In this document: positions 10,481 through 19,442 of the stretch, one piece after another
Position numbering within the stretch: position 1 is the first letter of the stretch
How the letters are laid out: every line of letters starts with the position of its first letter
NCBI GenBank assembly: GCA_029204225.1
Contig: CM055103.1
Span: 47,424,458 to 47,486,457, forward strand
Length of the DNA stretch: 62,000 nt
From: Diphasiastrum complanatum
Taxonomy: Eukaryota; Streptophyta; Lycopodiopsida; Lycopodiales; Lycopodiaceae
Direction: 5' to 3'
Program-made: the position numbers and the translations under genes
The notes under the pieces: model-generated
What the model was told of the DNA's origin: nothing
Databases searched by the model: none
What the model saw: the letters and a program-made list of their open reading frames with translations, nothing else

Positions 10481-12756
10481 CCTGCTAGCAGAACAAATCC
10501 TTAGAGATAGGGCAAAAAGACTATTTTGGAGGGAAATATGGGCTACATTGGAGGTACACACATTTTGGTGGTCACGGGTGAAGTGCGAGGTGGTGTCAGT
10601 TGGAAGCCATTGGGCAAGATAGTGAGCTTGCATTGGACGAGTTGTGCGTGGGACACGTAGAGGATGAAGAACGGGTCAATAATGGTGGAGACTCTTGGAG
10701 AGTGGTGAGTGTGATGATTTTGCGGTTTTGCAGTTAGTAATTCAATTTGATCAAGCCATTTTAGTTGTGGAGCAATGTATCAGGTTTGTCATCGAAGAGA
10801 TACACTTCAACTGCCTATTCTGGGTAAGTCAAGTCAATTTGCCATATCATGATTGCATCAGAGATGCAGATTCTAGTGATAGTATGGTGCATATCATCTG
10901 GTTTAGGCCATGGAAGATCTCACAAATTCACTTGGAGGGATATTGGCATGCACAGTTATGTGAGGGACTTGATGGTGGCTTTGGAGTTCACATCTCAGTG
11001 TATTCTCAGGGAGTGGTTTGGAACCATTCACAGGAGCAGCTTGGAACTATCTTGAGGGAATACACGTGGGCACTATAGGGTAGATCATGGCTGGCATTGG
11101 GATACCTGATAGAGATAGCACTGCAGGACGACATGGGATGATCATCAGGGGGCAACTATTTCATATTGGACTTGAGTCATTGGCATGGACAGGACCTACA
11201 GGTGGGATTCATGATGGAATCAGGAAGCTGCAAATGCAAATGGGCAAAGCGTGAAGCTTTGAGAGCCAGCTCTAGGTTGGAGAGCTGATGGAGATCGCAC
11301 GATGTGTTATCGGAGGGCAAACACAGGGTGAGTGTTTTGCTAGCGATCTACTGGAGGGGACACTGATGGTGATGACTTCATCGTGTGCTCATTTGGGAGT
11401 ACAGGATGGCATTACGACAGCGGGCCAGTCATTGGACATTGGCAGCGATGGGGAGGCATCTACTATCATAGGCATGGATAAGCTATCTATAGCTTTTATG
11501 TTGTTAGCTGTATTTGCAGGAGTCTAGCTTGGCATAGGTGTTGGAATTTCCATGGTGCAAATTCTCAGGTGGTGAGATTAGGGATAATCCTAGAGGAAGT
11601 CACTCAAAGCCATATACCTCAGTACGATCAGGGAGACATTTGTCTCGAGATCCCATGAGCGGCGACTCAAGGACAGGCTTGCGTTGGCATGGTGTCAGGT
11701 GTCACATAGCCAGGGAGAGCGAGGAAATGCTAGGAGCCAGGTGGAGTAGGTGATGCTTTGGAGTTCGGCTTGTCTAATAGGATGGTGACCAGGATCGGAG
11801 ACATCTGGTGAGCATAGTATGTGGATGACGAGTCCATTGGGGTGGCACTCAAGGAGATGCTACAGTTGCTCAGGTATGATATGTCATTTGATGTATGGAC
11901 AATGTTCTTCAGCTGGTGCATCATGTGTGGTGACCTAGGGACGGGTCCAGCCTACTTCGAGGTATGTGGCATGGAGTGTACCTGGGGTGGTACATATCCT
12001 GAGGGCATGGAGTGCATTACGGGGTGATGTGGATCCAGCATGCCCATGCTTGTGAGTGATGATGCTAATACTTTGGCGAGTGATCAGGTGAGCTGCATGG
12101 TTATATGCACAGTTATCTCTAGGTTGGCATCACATGCTGTTTGTTATCCATCATCTTTTGGTAAGCAGGATGTATTTGACGCTTTATCATTCGTGTTGTT
12201 GCATGAGTGTGGGTGGGCTTGCATGTTACCTTGTCACGAGGGTCTAGATCTGAGTCAGAGTCATATGTGGTTGTACATTTGCTACGTATGAAACAAAGTA
12301 GTCATTTTATGCTCATTGACTTGTCATTATGTCTACTAATTGTCTATCTGGTGAGGGTACAATCTTATGGTGGCAATAAGATTTCCTCAAGTTGAGCCTT
12401 AGTCGCTCATTTATGTCAGTTTTACAGGTTTGTGCTTGTAAGTGTCTAATAGCATGTCAGCCTAGCTAGATGGAGGATGTAAGTCTCATGGTGGCAGTGA
12501 GATTTCCTCAGTTTGAGCCATGTCGATCATGTGGTCCACTTGTGTTCAAGTCGGATTGGGGACGAGTCAGTTGGTCGAGAGTGTGGTAGACACTCTATAT
12601 GTTGTGTTTGCATGATACTTTGTGTGCCAAACCTGATGGTTTCATGGTGTGCTTGAGTGTGAGTCAAGTACAGGGTAGTTGTGACATGCATAACATCTTT
12701 TGGACACTCCAGACGCTACTGCAATTTATTTCTTTACTCCTATCACATTTGAGTTT
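10481..12756. other. GC-richer non-coding stretch, probably 3' internal region of a retroelement
   Basis: This 2.3-kb stretch is richer in G than its neighbours, rich in GGTG/GCATG-type words, and has no domain I recognise on either strand. Two degenerate repeats share 'ATGGTGGCA.T.AGATTTCCTCA.TTTGAGCC' type wording at about 12366 and 12485. It ends directly at a PPT-like AAGGGAGAG and an LTR-like start at 12766. That fits the untranslated region between pol and the 3' LTR of a large or non-autonomous element. The small frames inside show no protein-like pattern. Confidence 0.45.
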
Positions 12757-12765
12757 AAGGGAGAG
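12757..12765 (+). promoter_or_regulatory. Polypurine tract
   Basis: AAGGGAGAG lies immediately before TGTTAGAAATC, the expected position of the primer for plus-strand DNA synthesis next to a 3' LTR. Confidence 0.55.
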
Positions 12766-13270
12766 TGTTAGAAATCAGAGTTGATCTAATTCATATTTTG
12801 TAAGCTTCAAATGTGATACTGTAATTAGTATATAGTTAATTAGATTTACTGTATTTGTTGTGTTCGGGTCGTGACCCACTATTATCATAACATTCAGGCA
12901 CTGATCCCGTAGACGGCTACTTGGGTTAGCCAGGTAGCCACACATGTGGAGAAATTAGCCTGTACAGTATATTTTTGACGGCATTTGCTATACTTAGGGA
13001 CTAGTCCTGAGTTTTTCACTATTTTAGCTCGTGTTGGGCCTTTTACTTAGATAGGTGCTTTTTTAGTGTGTTGACACTTGTCGAGCCCATGCATGTTGGG
13101 GCTTTTGCTATATGTAACAGTTTTCTTTGTAATACAGTAAAGCTCTTGTTGTGCCATCTTTGAGAGCTTGTGAGGAGTGTCTATGGTGATTGATTGATGT
13201 GATCTGCATACTGCACTAGATCCTAATAGAAGGAACCTGATAAATATTAGGTGCATCAAGCACTTATGAG
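12766..13270 (+). mobile_element. Putative 3' LTR, right end uncertain
   Basis: Starts TGTTAGAAATC right after a polypurine tract. It contains TATA-like and polyadenylation-like AT-rich stretches around 13110-13140. I could not find a matching second copy in the window, so the right boundary is a guess and the call rests on the PPT-TG junction. Confidence 0.4.
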
Positions 13271-13290
13271 TCACATTAGCAAAATGTAAT

Positions 13291-13690
13291 GGATTCTTTG
13301 TGCTGATTATGCCCAATTTTGGGGCTTTTTAAAAAGCATAAAATGTCACTGAATTTTTTTAAAAAAATTTCAAAAGTATGAAGCACATTCCAAACGTGGG
13401 TCAGACTGCGCATCAATCCTCGTCAGACTGTGCGCGTCAGACTGCCATGTGGCAATTTTTCATTGGTCCAAAAAAACCCACACTGCTGATTATGCTTTGT
13501 AAATGGCATGTGGAAAAGTCAAAGACTCCATTACGCAATGGAAGGAGCCAGGCACAGGCCATTCTGCCCGGTTCGGCTTTCCAAAAAATTTGGGCTCGGC
13601 TCGAGCCTAAATTTTTTTGGAAAGCCGAACCGGGCAGAATGGCCTATGCCCGGCTCCTTCCATAATATAAAAAAGCCATCATGCTATGCA
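13291..13690 (+). repeat. Dispersed repeat unit 1 containing a foldback
   Basis: Begins 'GGATTCTTTGTGC.GATTATGCCCA', like the units at 17484 and 17852. It shares 'CGCATCAA.C.TCG.ACT' and 'CCA.GTGGCA.TTTT' wording with 17940-17990. Its right part is the strong foldback 13538-13663. A copia RT follows at about 13735. Confidence 0.6.
13538..13663. repeat. Near-perfect foldback, about 60-bp arms
   Basis: The left arm begins ATGGAAGGAGCC and the right arm ends GGCTCCTTCCAT. The arms pair along almost their full length (including CCATTCTGCCCGGTTCGGC with GCCGAACCGGGCAGAATGG) with only a few mismatches and a loop of a few bases. A transcript would form a long hairpin of the kind processed to small RNAs. 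A longer, more diverged relative is at 17691-17860. Confidence 0.85.
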
Positions 13691-13734
13691 GAGGAGGCCA
13701 AAAGTGAAAAAAATGGCAAATACTGATCCAAGAC

Positions 13735-14640
13735 AATATGGATTCTATCAAATGCCATGATATTTGACAGATGGTGGATCTTCTTGAAAGCAAAAATCCA
13801 TTGGAAATAAATGTGGAAATAGATTAGTATACAAATGAAATACAATGCTAATGAAACTCTTGTGAAACACAAAGCAAGGCTTGTAGTGAAGAGGTATGCG
13901 TAGACAATGGCACAAACTACGAGGAGACATTTTCTCCAGTGGGTAAATGAAATTGTTATGCATGATCATCACATTGGAAGCTAGGTTTGGATGGAATCTA
14001 CATCAAATGGATGTAAATTCTACATTCTTGAATGGAAAATTTGAGAAAGAAGTGTATATGCAATAACTAACCAAGTGGCTTTGTTAGACAAGGCAATGAG
14101 AAAAATGTGTGCAAACTGGAAAAAAAGTCTTCTATGGTTTGAAACAAGCACCACGCACTTGGTATATTCACTTTGATGAGTGTCTCTAACCTAGAAGTTT
14201 GATATGCAGTTCCTCTTATTTTAATCTTTACTATTTTTCACGTGACTCTAGTATCACCCTGATAGTGTTATATGTGGATAGATCTCATAATCACTAGCAA
14301 TGATGACAATCTCATCAATAAAGAAAAAATTGCCCTCTAGCTTTGATATGATAGATCTAGAGTTGAAGCATTATTGTCTTGGAGTAGAAGTGGATGGTAT
14401 CACACTTACACAAATGAAGTATGTGAACAAGATTCTCAAATGCTTCAAAATTTGTGATAGTAAGCTAGTATCTACACCAGTTGAAGTTGGTAGGAAGCTA
14501 TGTAATGAGGATAAGAGTGAGCTGATTGATTCTACTTTTTATCAAGTAGTTGGATGCTTAATTGACCTTACTACTACTCGTCCTTACATAAGTCATGTTG
14601 TAAGCTTGGTAAGCCAATTTATGTTGTAAGCCTAGTAAGC
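13735..14640 (+). pseudogene. Ty1/copia reverse transcriptase fragment to early RNase H linker
   Basis: In shifting frames the copia RT order is visible. Near 13840-13900 there is a degraded 'KHKARLV' block, then 'NYEETFSPV' and 'MDVN..FLNG' at about 13990-14030. 'LYGLKQAPRTW' is at about 14135-14165 and 'LYVDDL' near 14270. The readable tail 14300-14629 carries 'LGVEVDGITLTQMKY' and a 'VGCLIDLTTTRPYISHVV' block. It stops before the RNase H catalytic motifs. At least four frame changes or stops make it a pseudogene. It differs from the copia copies at 10105 and 19443. Confidence 0.8.
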
Positions 14641-14743
14641 TGTTCTATCAAACTATCAATAGTCTGAGAAATTTCGATAAGTCAAGAATTCTCGATAGTT
14701 CAAGACTGTTGAAAAAGGGTCGTTGAGTTCACCATTTCCAACA
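14641..14743 (-). mobile_element. Copia 3' LTR start (minus strand), partial
   Basis: Read on the minus strand it starts TGTTGGAAATGG directly after the polypurine tract CAAGAGGGAG (plus strand 14744-14753). A similar segment occurs at 15958-16037 in the same orientation, sharing 'TGTTCTATCAAACTAT' and 'GAGTTCACCATTTCCAA'-like wording, as expected for two LTR pieces of one element. Both are fragments. Confidence 0.6.
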
Positions 14744-15860
14744 CTCCCTCTTGAACAATACACCCTTTTCATCCGATTCCCATCGATTTTCTATGTCTTT
14801 CAAATAGTACTTTTTCCAATGGCTTTGTCAGAATATCTACAATCATATCTTCTGATCTAATGAATTCATCGTTAACCATATCACCTGGTTCGCCACTTTT
14901 GAGATTGCCACATATTTTGCTTCGCATGAAGACTAATCATTTGTCTACCTCTTGCAAGTCCAGCTCACTGCAGCTCCACACAGTAGTGGACATCCACCAG
15001 TTATCGATTTGCTACTGTCATTGCAACTTGCCTAGCTTGCATCGTTGTAGTTTCATAGAGTGAACTCCTGCTTGCTTTCGTAGATTAGCCCCAATGTATA
15101 AATACATTTGAGATACTATAAGATCCTTTTCAACATCTTCCAGTGTTGCATTCCAAGATTAGATGAAAACTGACTAAGTCCATAAACAGAAAATGCCAAA
15201 TCATGTCCTGTACAAAATATGAGGTATAGACTCCCTATTAAATTCTGATATGGTATCTTCTGCATCGTCTATTTGTCCGCATCTATGTTCGAACAATCAT
15301 ATTTCGACAATCTGGCTTCGAAAATCATTGGGGTCGATTTATCTTTGCAATCGATCATGCTTCTACAAATGCTACGAACCTTCTAAAATCATCAAATACT
15401 TCAGACTTCAACTTTAGATTTTATATACTAGTCATTCTACTGAAATCATCAATGAATGTTAGAAAGTATCTTGACCCTGAGAGAGAATTGACCTTCATAG
15501 ATTCACAGACATCCCAAAGTACTAGCTCTAAAACATCTTTCGCGCTCCTCCCTTCATGAACGAATGGATCTCGATGTTGTTTACATTTCAAACAAGCTTC
15601 CCAGAAATCTGAATTGGCACTTGTAACTTTAAGACCATTTACAAGGTCATTTTGCTCATGTCATACAAATTCTTCATATTTAGATGATACATTCACTTGT
15701 GCCACAAAGAATTTTCACCTTCAGATACATTCAATGCACTGTCGTAGTTGTTGACAATTCTTGCTTGCAGTTACAAGTTACATTATCTTATTCCGACAAC
15801 AGGTAATTTGTTCGATTTGTGATCCACCATTCTGTATGCCAAGATCTACCATCTTCGATA
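14744..15860 (-). pseudogene. Ty1/copia pol remnant with RT middle deleted
   Basis: Read right to left. At about 15720-15430 a pre-integrase/zinc region ('LWH', later 'EACLKC') runs into 'RYFLTFIDDFSRM' of the integrase core. At about 15250-15060 there is a trace of the RT C-terminus ('LSQFSSNLGMQHW'). At about 14980-14900 comes a degraded RNase H piece, and at about 14835-14770 the terminal 'DILTKPLEK' motif. The part from the integrase core to the RT palm is missing, so about half the polyprotein was deleted. Stops and shifts occur throughout. Confidence 0.7.
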
Positions 15861-15957
15861 CAGAGAGTAGGTCACTTTTTAAATTAGGTACATAGAGCCG
15901 ATAGTTTCTTCAAATGTTCAATGGACGTTGTATTTGAAGCATATCGAACGTGTCATA

Positions 15958-16037
15958 GCTTGAGTGTTCTATCAAACTATAAATAGTTCGAGACTGTTGG
16001 AAGAGGGTTGTTAAGTTCACCATTTCCAAAGCTCTGT
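15958..16037 (-). mobile_element. Second fragment of the same copia LTR
   Basis: Matches 14641-14743 in the same orientation with scattered differences. Its position upstream (on the minus strand) of the pol remnant fits the 5' LTR, heavily truncated. Confidence 0.5.
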
Positions 16038-16104
16038 AAGTCTTCCTCATCTGAATCATCTAAATGGAGAATAGTGTATTCTGAACTCCTGGAGCCATCT
16101 ATGG

Positions 16105-16215
16105 CGAACAGTCTTGAGGTACTTTACCAAGCATTTTCTTTGTCAAAAAGTGCATAACATATTTGTTTCTCTTAGAACGGATCATGGCGGCGACTATAGG
16201 CCTCATAGTTAATAT
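16105..16215 (+). pseudogene. Ty1/copia integrase core fragment
   Basis: The frame reads 'QKVHNIFVSLRTDHGGDY'. The 'LRTD.GG.Y' motif holds the second catalytic aspartate of copia integrases. Only about 35 residues remain before stops. Confidence 0.55.
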
Positions 16216-17483
16216 TTCTAATTTTTCTAATTTTCGATAGCTTTGAGCTAGTGAACAATACCTGATGCAACAAAAGAGAGAGAGACAGAGAGAGAGAGAG
16301 CGCAAAACTTGGAAAGAAGCTGATAAAAACGTTTATGATTTTTTCATCCCGGGACGGAAGACTGCTGAAAGTTAAGTATTGACAGGAGAACCCATTCCTT
16401 CATAGTTGCTTACCTACGATTTCTAACTCGAGCTTGCGAGTTGTAGCTTCCTGTCGAGAATGGTTACGATCGTCCTACCTAAAAGCGATGGCTGCAATAA
16501 CAACCTCATTATGTCAAACACACATAGATCAATGTTCTTACCAAACCTCAAGCACAAGCGCAAATCAAAAGTAAGTGATTTAAATAGGAGAGAACAAAGC
16601 GATTACGACGATTAAGCTGAATTGTTATGATCAATGCGAAAGCGAGTTGTAGCAGCGACAGGCTCCTGGTAGCGTAGACGAACCGATCGCTGGACCAACG
16701 GTGGGTAAGGGGAGAAAAGGTGAGTCCGCGTGTATGAAAAGGAAAACGATAAATGGGAGCGCCGTGTGAGAATCATCTGGCAAAGCTACGTATATATGTA
16801 TGTATCCAATTTAGCAATTTATCTATGTATGTATCCAGTTTATCTAAAATCCAGTTTATCCAGCTTCCCATAACATAATTGTGGGTCAAATTTTTTTTAA
16901 AGGCGGTGCATATAAAAAAATTTACCTCTTTTACACACAGCTTCCGTCTGGAAAGTGCATGAAAAAAAAAATTATCTCAAAAAATATGTAAAAACTGAAT
17001 TCATATATAGGTAGGGCCGGCTCCTCAGCCCTTCCACCCGTGGAAGGAGCTACGCCCTCGGGCGCAGCACTTTCCGAGACAGAAGGGCCTCAAAGCATGC
17101 CCTTCCCCCCCCCCTCCCCCACCTGCCCCCCCAAAATGCCACCTTAGTGAGTTAAGCCTTTGCCCCGCACATAAAATCACTCTTGACATTTTAATGAAAA
17201 AAATGGTGGAACCGCACACAACTAAATTTGTGGGGCACTCACTTATGCCAAATTGTGGGGCACCCACTTATGCTAAAGTGCCGAATTTTCTTTCTCTTCT
17301 CAAGGCACCTTGGGAAATCAAATTCATGTGAATTTAGAACCAAGATTTGTTTTGAGACGTGTTGTCATAATTCTCAAGTGGACAAACCAATAAAAAGGTT
17401 AAATGTGCATGTGGATAGCCAATGACGGGCTGCCACTTGCACATGCACATTTGTTGTTCACATGCACATTCCGTTCACGTAAA
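16216..17483. other. No recognisable gene; simple repeats and a C-rich run
   Basis: Contains a short GA tract (about 16275-16300), a twofold 'TATGTATCCA..TTA' repeat (about 16797-16860), a C-rich run at 17107-17135, and an imperfect direct repeat of about 27 bp around 17229-17282 ('GTGGGGCAC.CACTTATGC'). Frames over the C-run are artefacts. No transposon protein motif was seen. Confidence 0.5.
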
Positions 17484-18020
17484 GGATACTTTGTGCCTAT
17501 TCTGCCCACTTTCTGAACATATTAAAAATCAAAATAGGCATGTTTTTTTCAAAAAAAGAATTGCTGCTCGTTCTAGCCTACATGTCAAGAGTCAGGCGTC
17601 AGGTGCCAGACTGCCACGTGGTAGCGTCAGAGTGGTTGGAAAAAGTCAGACTCCTCCTTATGCTTCATAATGAGCATGCAAAAATTTTCAAAGTATCCAT
17701 TATGCAATGGAAAGCGCTAGGCACAAGCCATTATGCCTGGTTTGGCTTTCCAAAAAAGTTTAGGCTCGACCCCTTCAGGCTTAGCCTAAAAATTCTGGAA
17801 ATCCTTACCAGGCAGAATGGCATGTGCCCGGCCCATTCCATAGTACGTAATGGATACTTGGTGACTATTCTGCCCATTTTTTGAATAGATTAAAAAGCAA
17901 AAATGTGATCTATTTTCTTCAAAAAATAATTGGTGCACTTTCCAACCTGCGCATCAAGCGTCGGACTACCACGTGGCAGTTTTTAACTGGTCAAAAAAAG
18001 TCAAAGTGCTAATTATTTTT
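17484..18020 (+). repeat. Repeat units 2 and 3 (period about 368 bp)
   Basis: 'GGATAC' followed by '.TGTG.CTATTCTGCCCA' occurs at 17484 and again at 17852, and the following sequence stays similar ('TTGAA.A.ATTAAAAA.CAAAA'). Unit 2 includes a full foldback (17691-17860). Unit 3 is cut off near 18020 where gypsy coding sequence begins. Confidence 0.65.
17691..17860. repeat. Foldback element with perfect 12-bp terminal inverted repeat
   Basis: AAGTATCCATTA (17691-17702) and TAATGGATACTT (17849-17860) are exact reverse complements. Inside them the arms remain largely complementary to a short centre near 17770 (for example AGCCATTATGCCTGG against CCAGGCAGAATGGCAT). The size, 170 bp, resembles a foldback MITE. 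No clear target duplication is visible. Confidence 0.75.
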
Positions 18021-18500
18021 CATAAAAGAAGATTGTTTATGTGGGAGAAAAATTGACACCCACTCAGTTCACATGGCTACGTACTTTGTTGGTGAAATAC
18101 AAGGACGGTTTCGCATGGACTTACAAGGATCTGAAGGGTATACCACCAACCGTAGTCCCCAACACACCATACCCTTGGTGGATGGAGCAGTCCCCAAGGT
18201 GAGCCAATATTATCGCTACAATCCCAACTACACGGAACTAATCAAACAAGAATTGCAGAAGCTGCTCGACTCTGATTTCATCTATGAAATCGAGCATACA
18301 TAATGGGTATCGCAATAGTCAGAGTATCCAAAAAGAACGTCAAAATACGAATCTGTGTAAATATGAAAGCATTAAATGCGGTTACAAAGAAAGATCATTT
18401 TTTCTTATCTTTCATGGAAAGTGTTTTGGATCGAGTAGTAGGAGCAAAAGCTTATGGTTTCGTGGATGGCTTTAGTGGCTACAATCAAGTGAAGATACCT
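18015..18500 (+). pseudogene. Ty3/gypsy protease-RT linker and RT N-terminus
   Basis: Three frames in succession show a gypsy pattern: 'FAWTYKDLKGIPP' at about 18090-18140, 'YRYNPNYTELIKQELQKLL' at about 18212-18270, and 'VTKKDHFFLSF' with 'YGFVDGFSGYNQVK' at about 18380-18490. The last includes the first RT catalytic aspartate region (V-D-G). Two frameshifts and one stop (TAA at 18301) break it. It ends at 'NQVKI' before the second aspartate pair. The family is distinct from the chromodomain gypsies elsewhere in the window. Confidence 0.8.
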
Positions 18501-18979
18501 GATCCAATAGATAGGACTGACCTCCCTACCAAGTGGCCTAGGAAGCAGCCAGCCCCCAAGAGAGCCCCGAAGAAAGTTAAGAGGGCCATTATTACAGATT
18601 CTCCTCAATCTAACCCTATTGATAATGTAGATAGTGTTGCACTAGATACGGTTGTAAACATAGCTACAACCATTTTGGATAATCTTGTTACTCTTGTAGA
18701 TACTGCTTATCCACCTCCTCCTCCTCGTTCAAATGTTTATACATATATAGATTCGGATGACTATCTTAAATTTGAGAGTGACATATCCGATGTTGTATAT
18801 AGAATTGGAGTTCCATTTTGTTTTAGATTAGAGGAACTTGACTTCAGTATAAATTATAGAGTTACTGATTGTTTGGATTTAAAAAATAGACGGGCTTCTA
18901 TCATTGATCATGTCATAGAGCTGGGGTCACACTCTTGCAATTTGACATTGCAAGGGATTCATACAATGAAGTTTTAGTA
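18303..18979 (+). CDS. Chimeric ORF: gypsy RT N-terminus fused to unrecognised sequence
   Basis: The 224-residue frame begins inside the RT remnant. Residues up to about 65 are gypsy RT ending 'GYNQVKI'. The rest changes character: a basic, proline-containing stretch ('KQPAPKRAPKKVKRA', about residues 79-93), a hydrophobic/acidic middle, 'YPPPPPRSN' (about 145-153), an acidic 'IDSDDYLKFESD' (about 158-169) and a final part without repeats, ending at a TAG. I recognise no family for residues 66-224. About 150 codons without a stop is unusual for this window. It may be a captured exon, another retroelement ORF (for example a divergent gag) or chance. I see no promoter of its own. Confidence 0.4.
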
Positions 18980-19279
18980 CTCAGTAATTTTCTGCTTCAG
19001 GCCATCAAGGAGAAGAACGACACTTTGTCACAGTGTCTTACTTGTGGATCCACACCAGCAACAAAATACTTGCTCGTGCCTTATCATAGCAAGTAAGATA
19101 CGACTATTTGTCCGACACCCGACATCGACAATTCGACTTCACCAATTTTTCGTATGTCAATATTAACTCCAAAAGTTGATCAAATAATCGATGGCTCATT
19201 AATACCTTCATCACGAACAAACATATTCAAATACCGTCCAAAGGTGACTTTCAACAGCATGTAGTGCGATAATCCTAAT
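18980..19279. other. No recognisable gene
   Basis: Short stretch between the chimeric ORF and the LTR-like region of the next copia. No motif seen. Confidence 0.4.
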
Positions 19280-19442
19280 TGTAAAGTACAGACTAACTAT
19301 TCTTTTAATTAGTTAGCCATGTGTGTATATCCAGCGGCATATTAGTTGTTTTGGTTAAGCTATACAAACATTGAATCAGCTCAATCATCTACCAAGTCAA
19401 TCAATCGAGCATCCAGAGTGCAATTGTTTTGTTCTCTCTCTC
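19280..19442 (+). mobile_element. Probable end of a copia 5' LTR
   Basis: Ends in a CT-rich run followed by GGTATTACAGAG, a degraded tRNA-iMet primer-binding site. Sequence after it is copia internal region. The left boundary is not visible and similarity to the 3' side (22795-23590) is weak, so the call is tentative. Confidence 0.35.

Noticed and set aside
16676-16705. GATCGCTGGACC as another member of the TCGC hairpin family
   Set aside because: The flanks do not pair, so only a chance word match.
17025-17267. Gly-rich frame on the minus strand
   Set aside because: Artefact of the C-rich run at 17107-17135.
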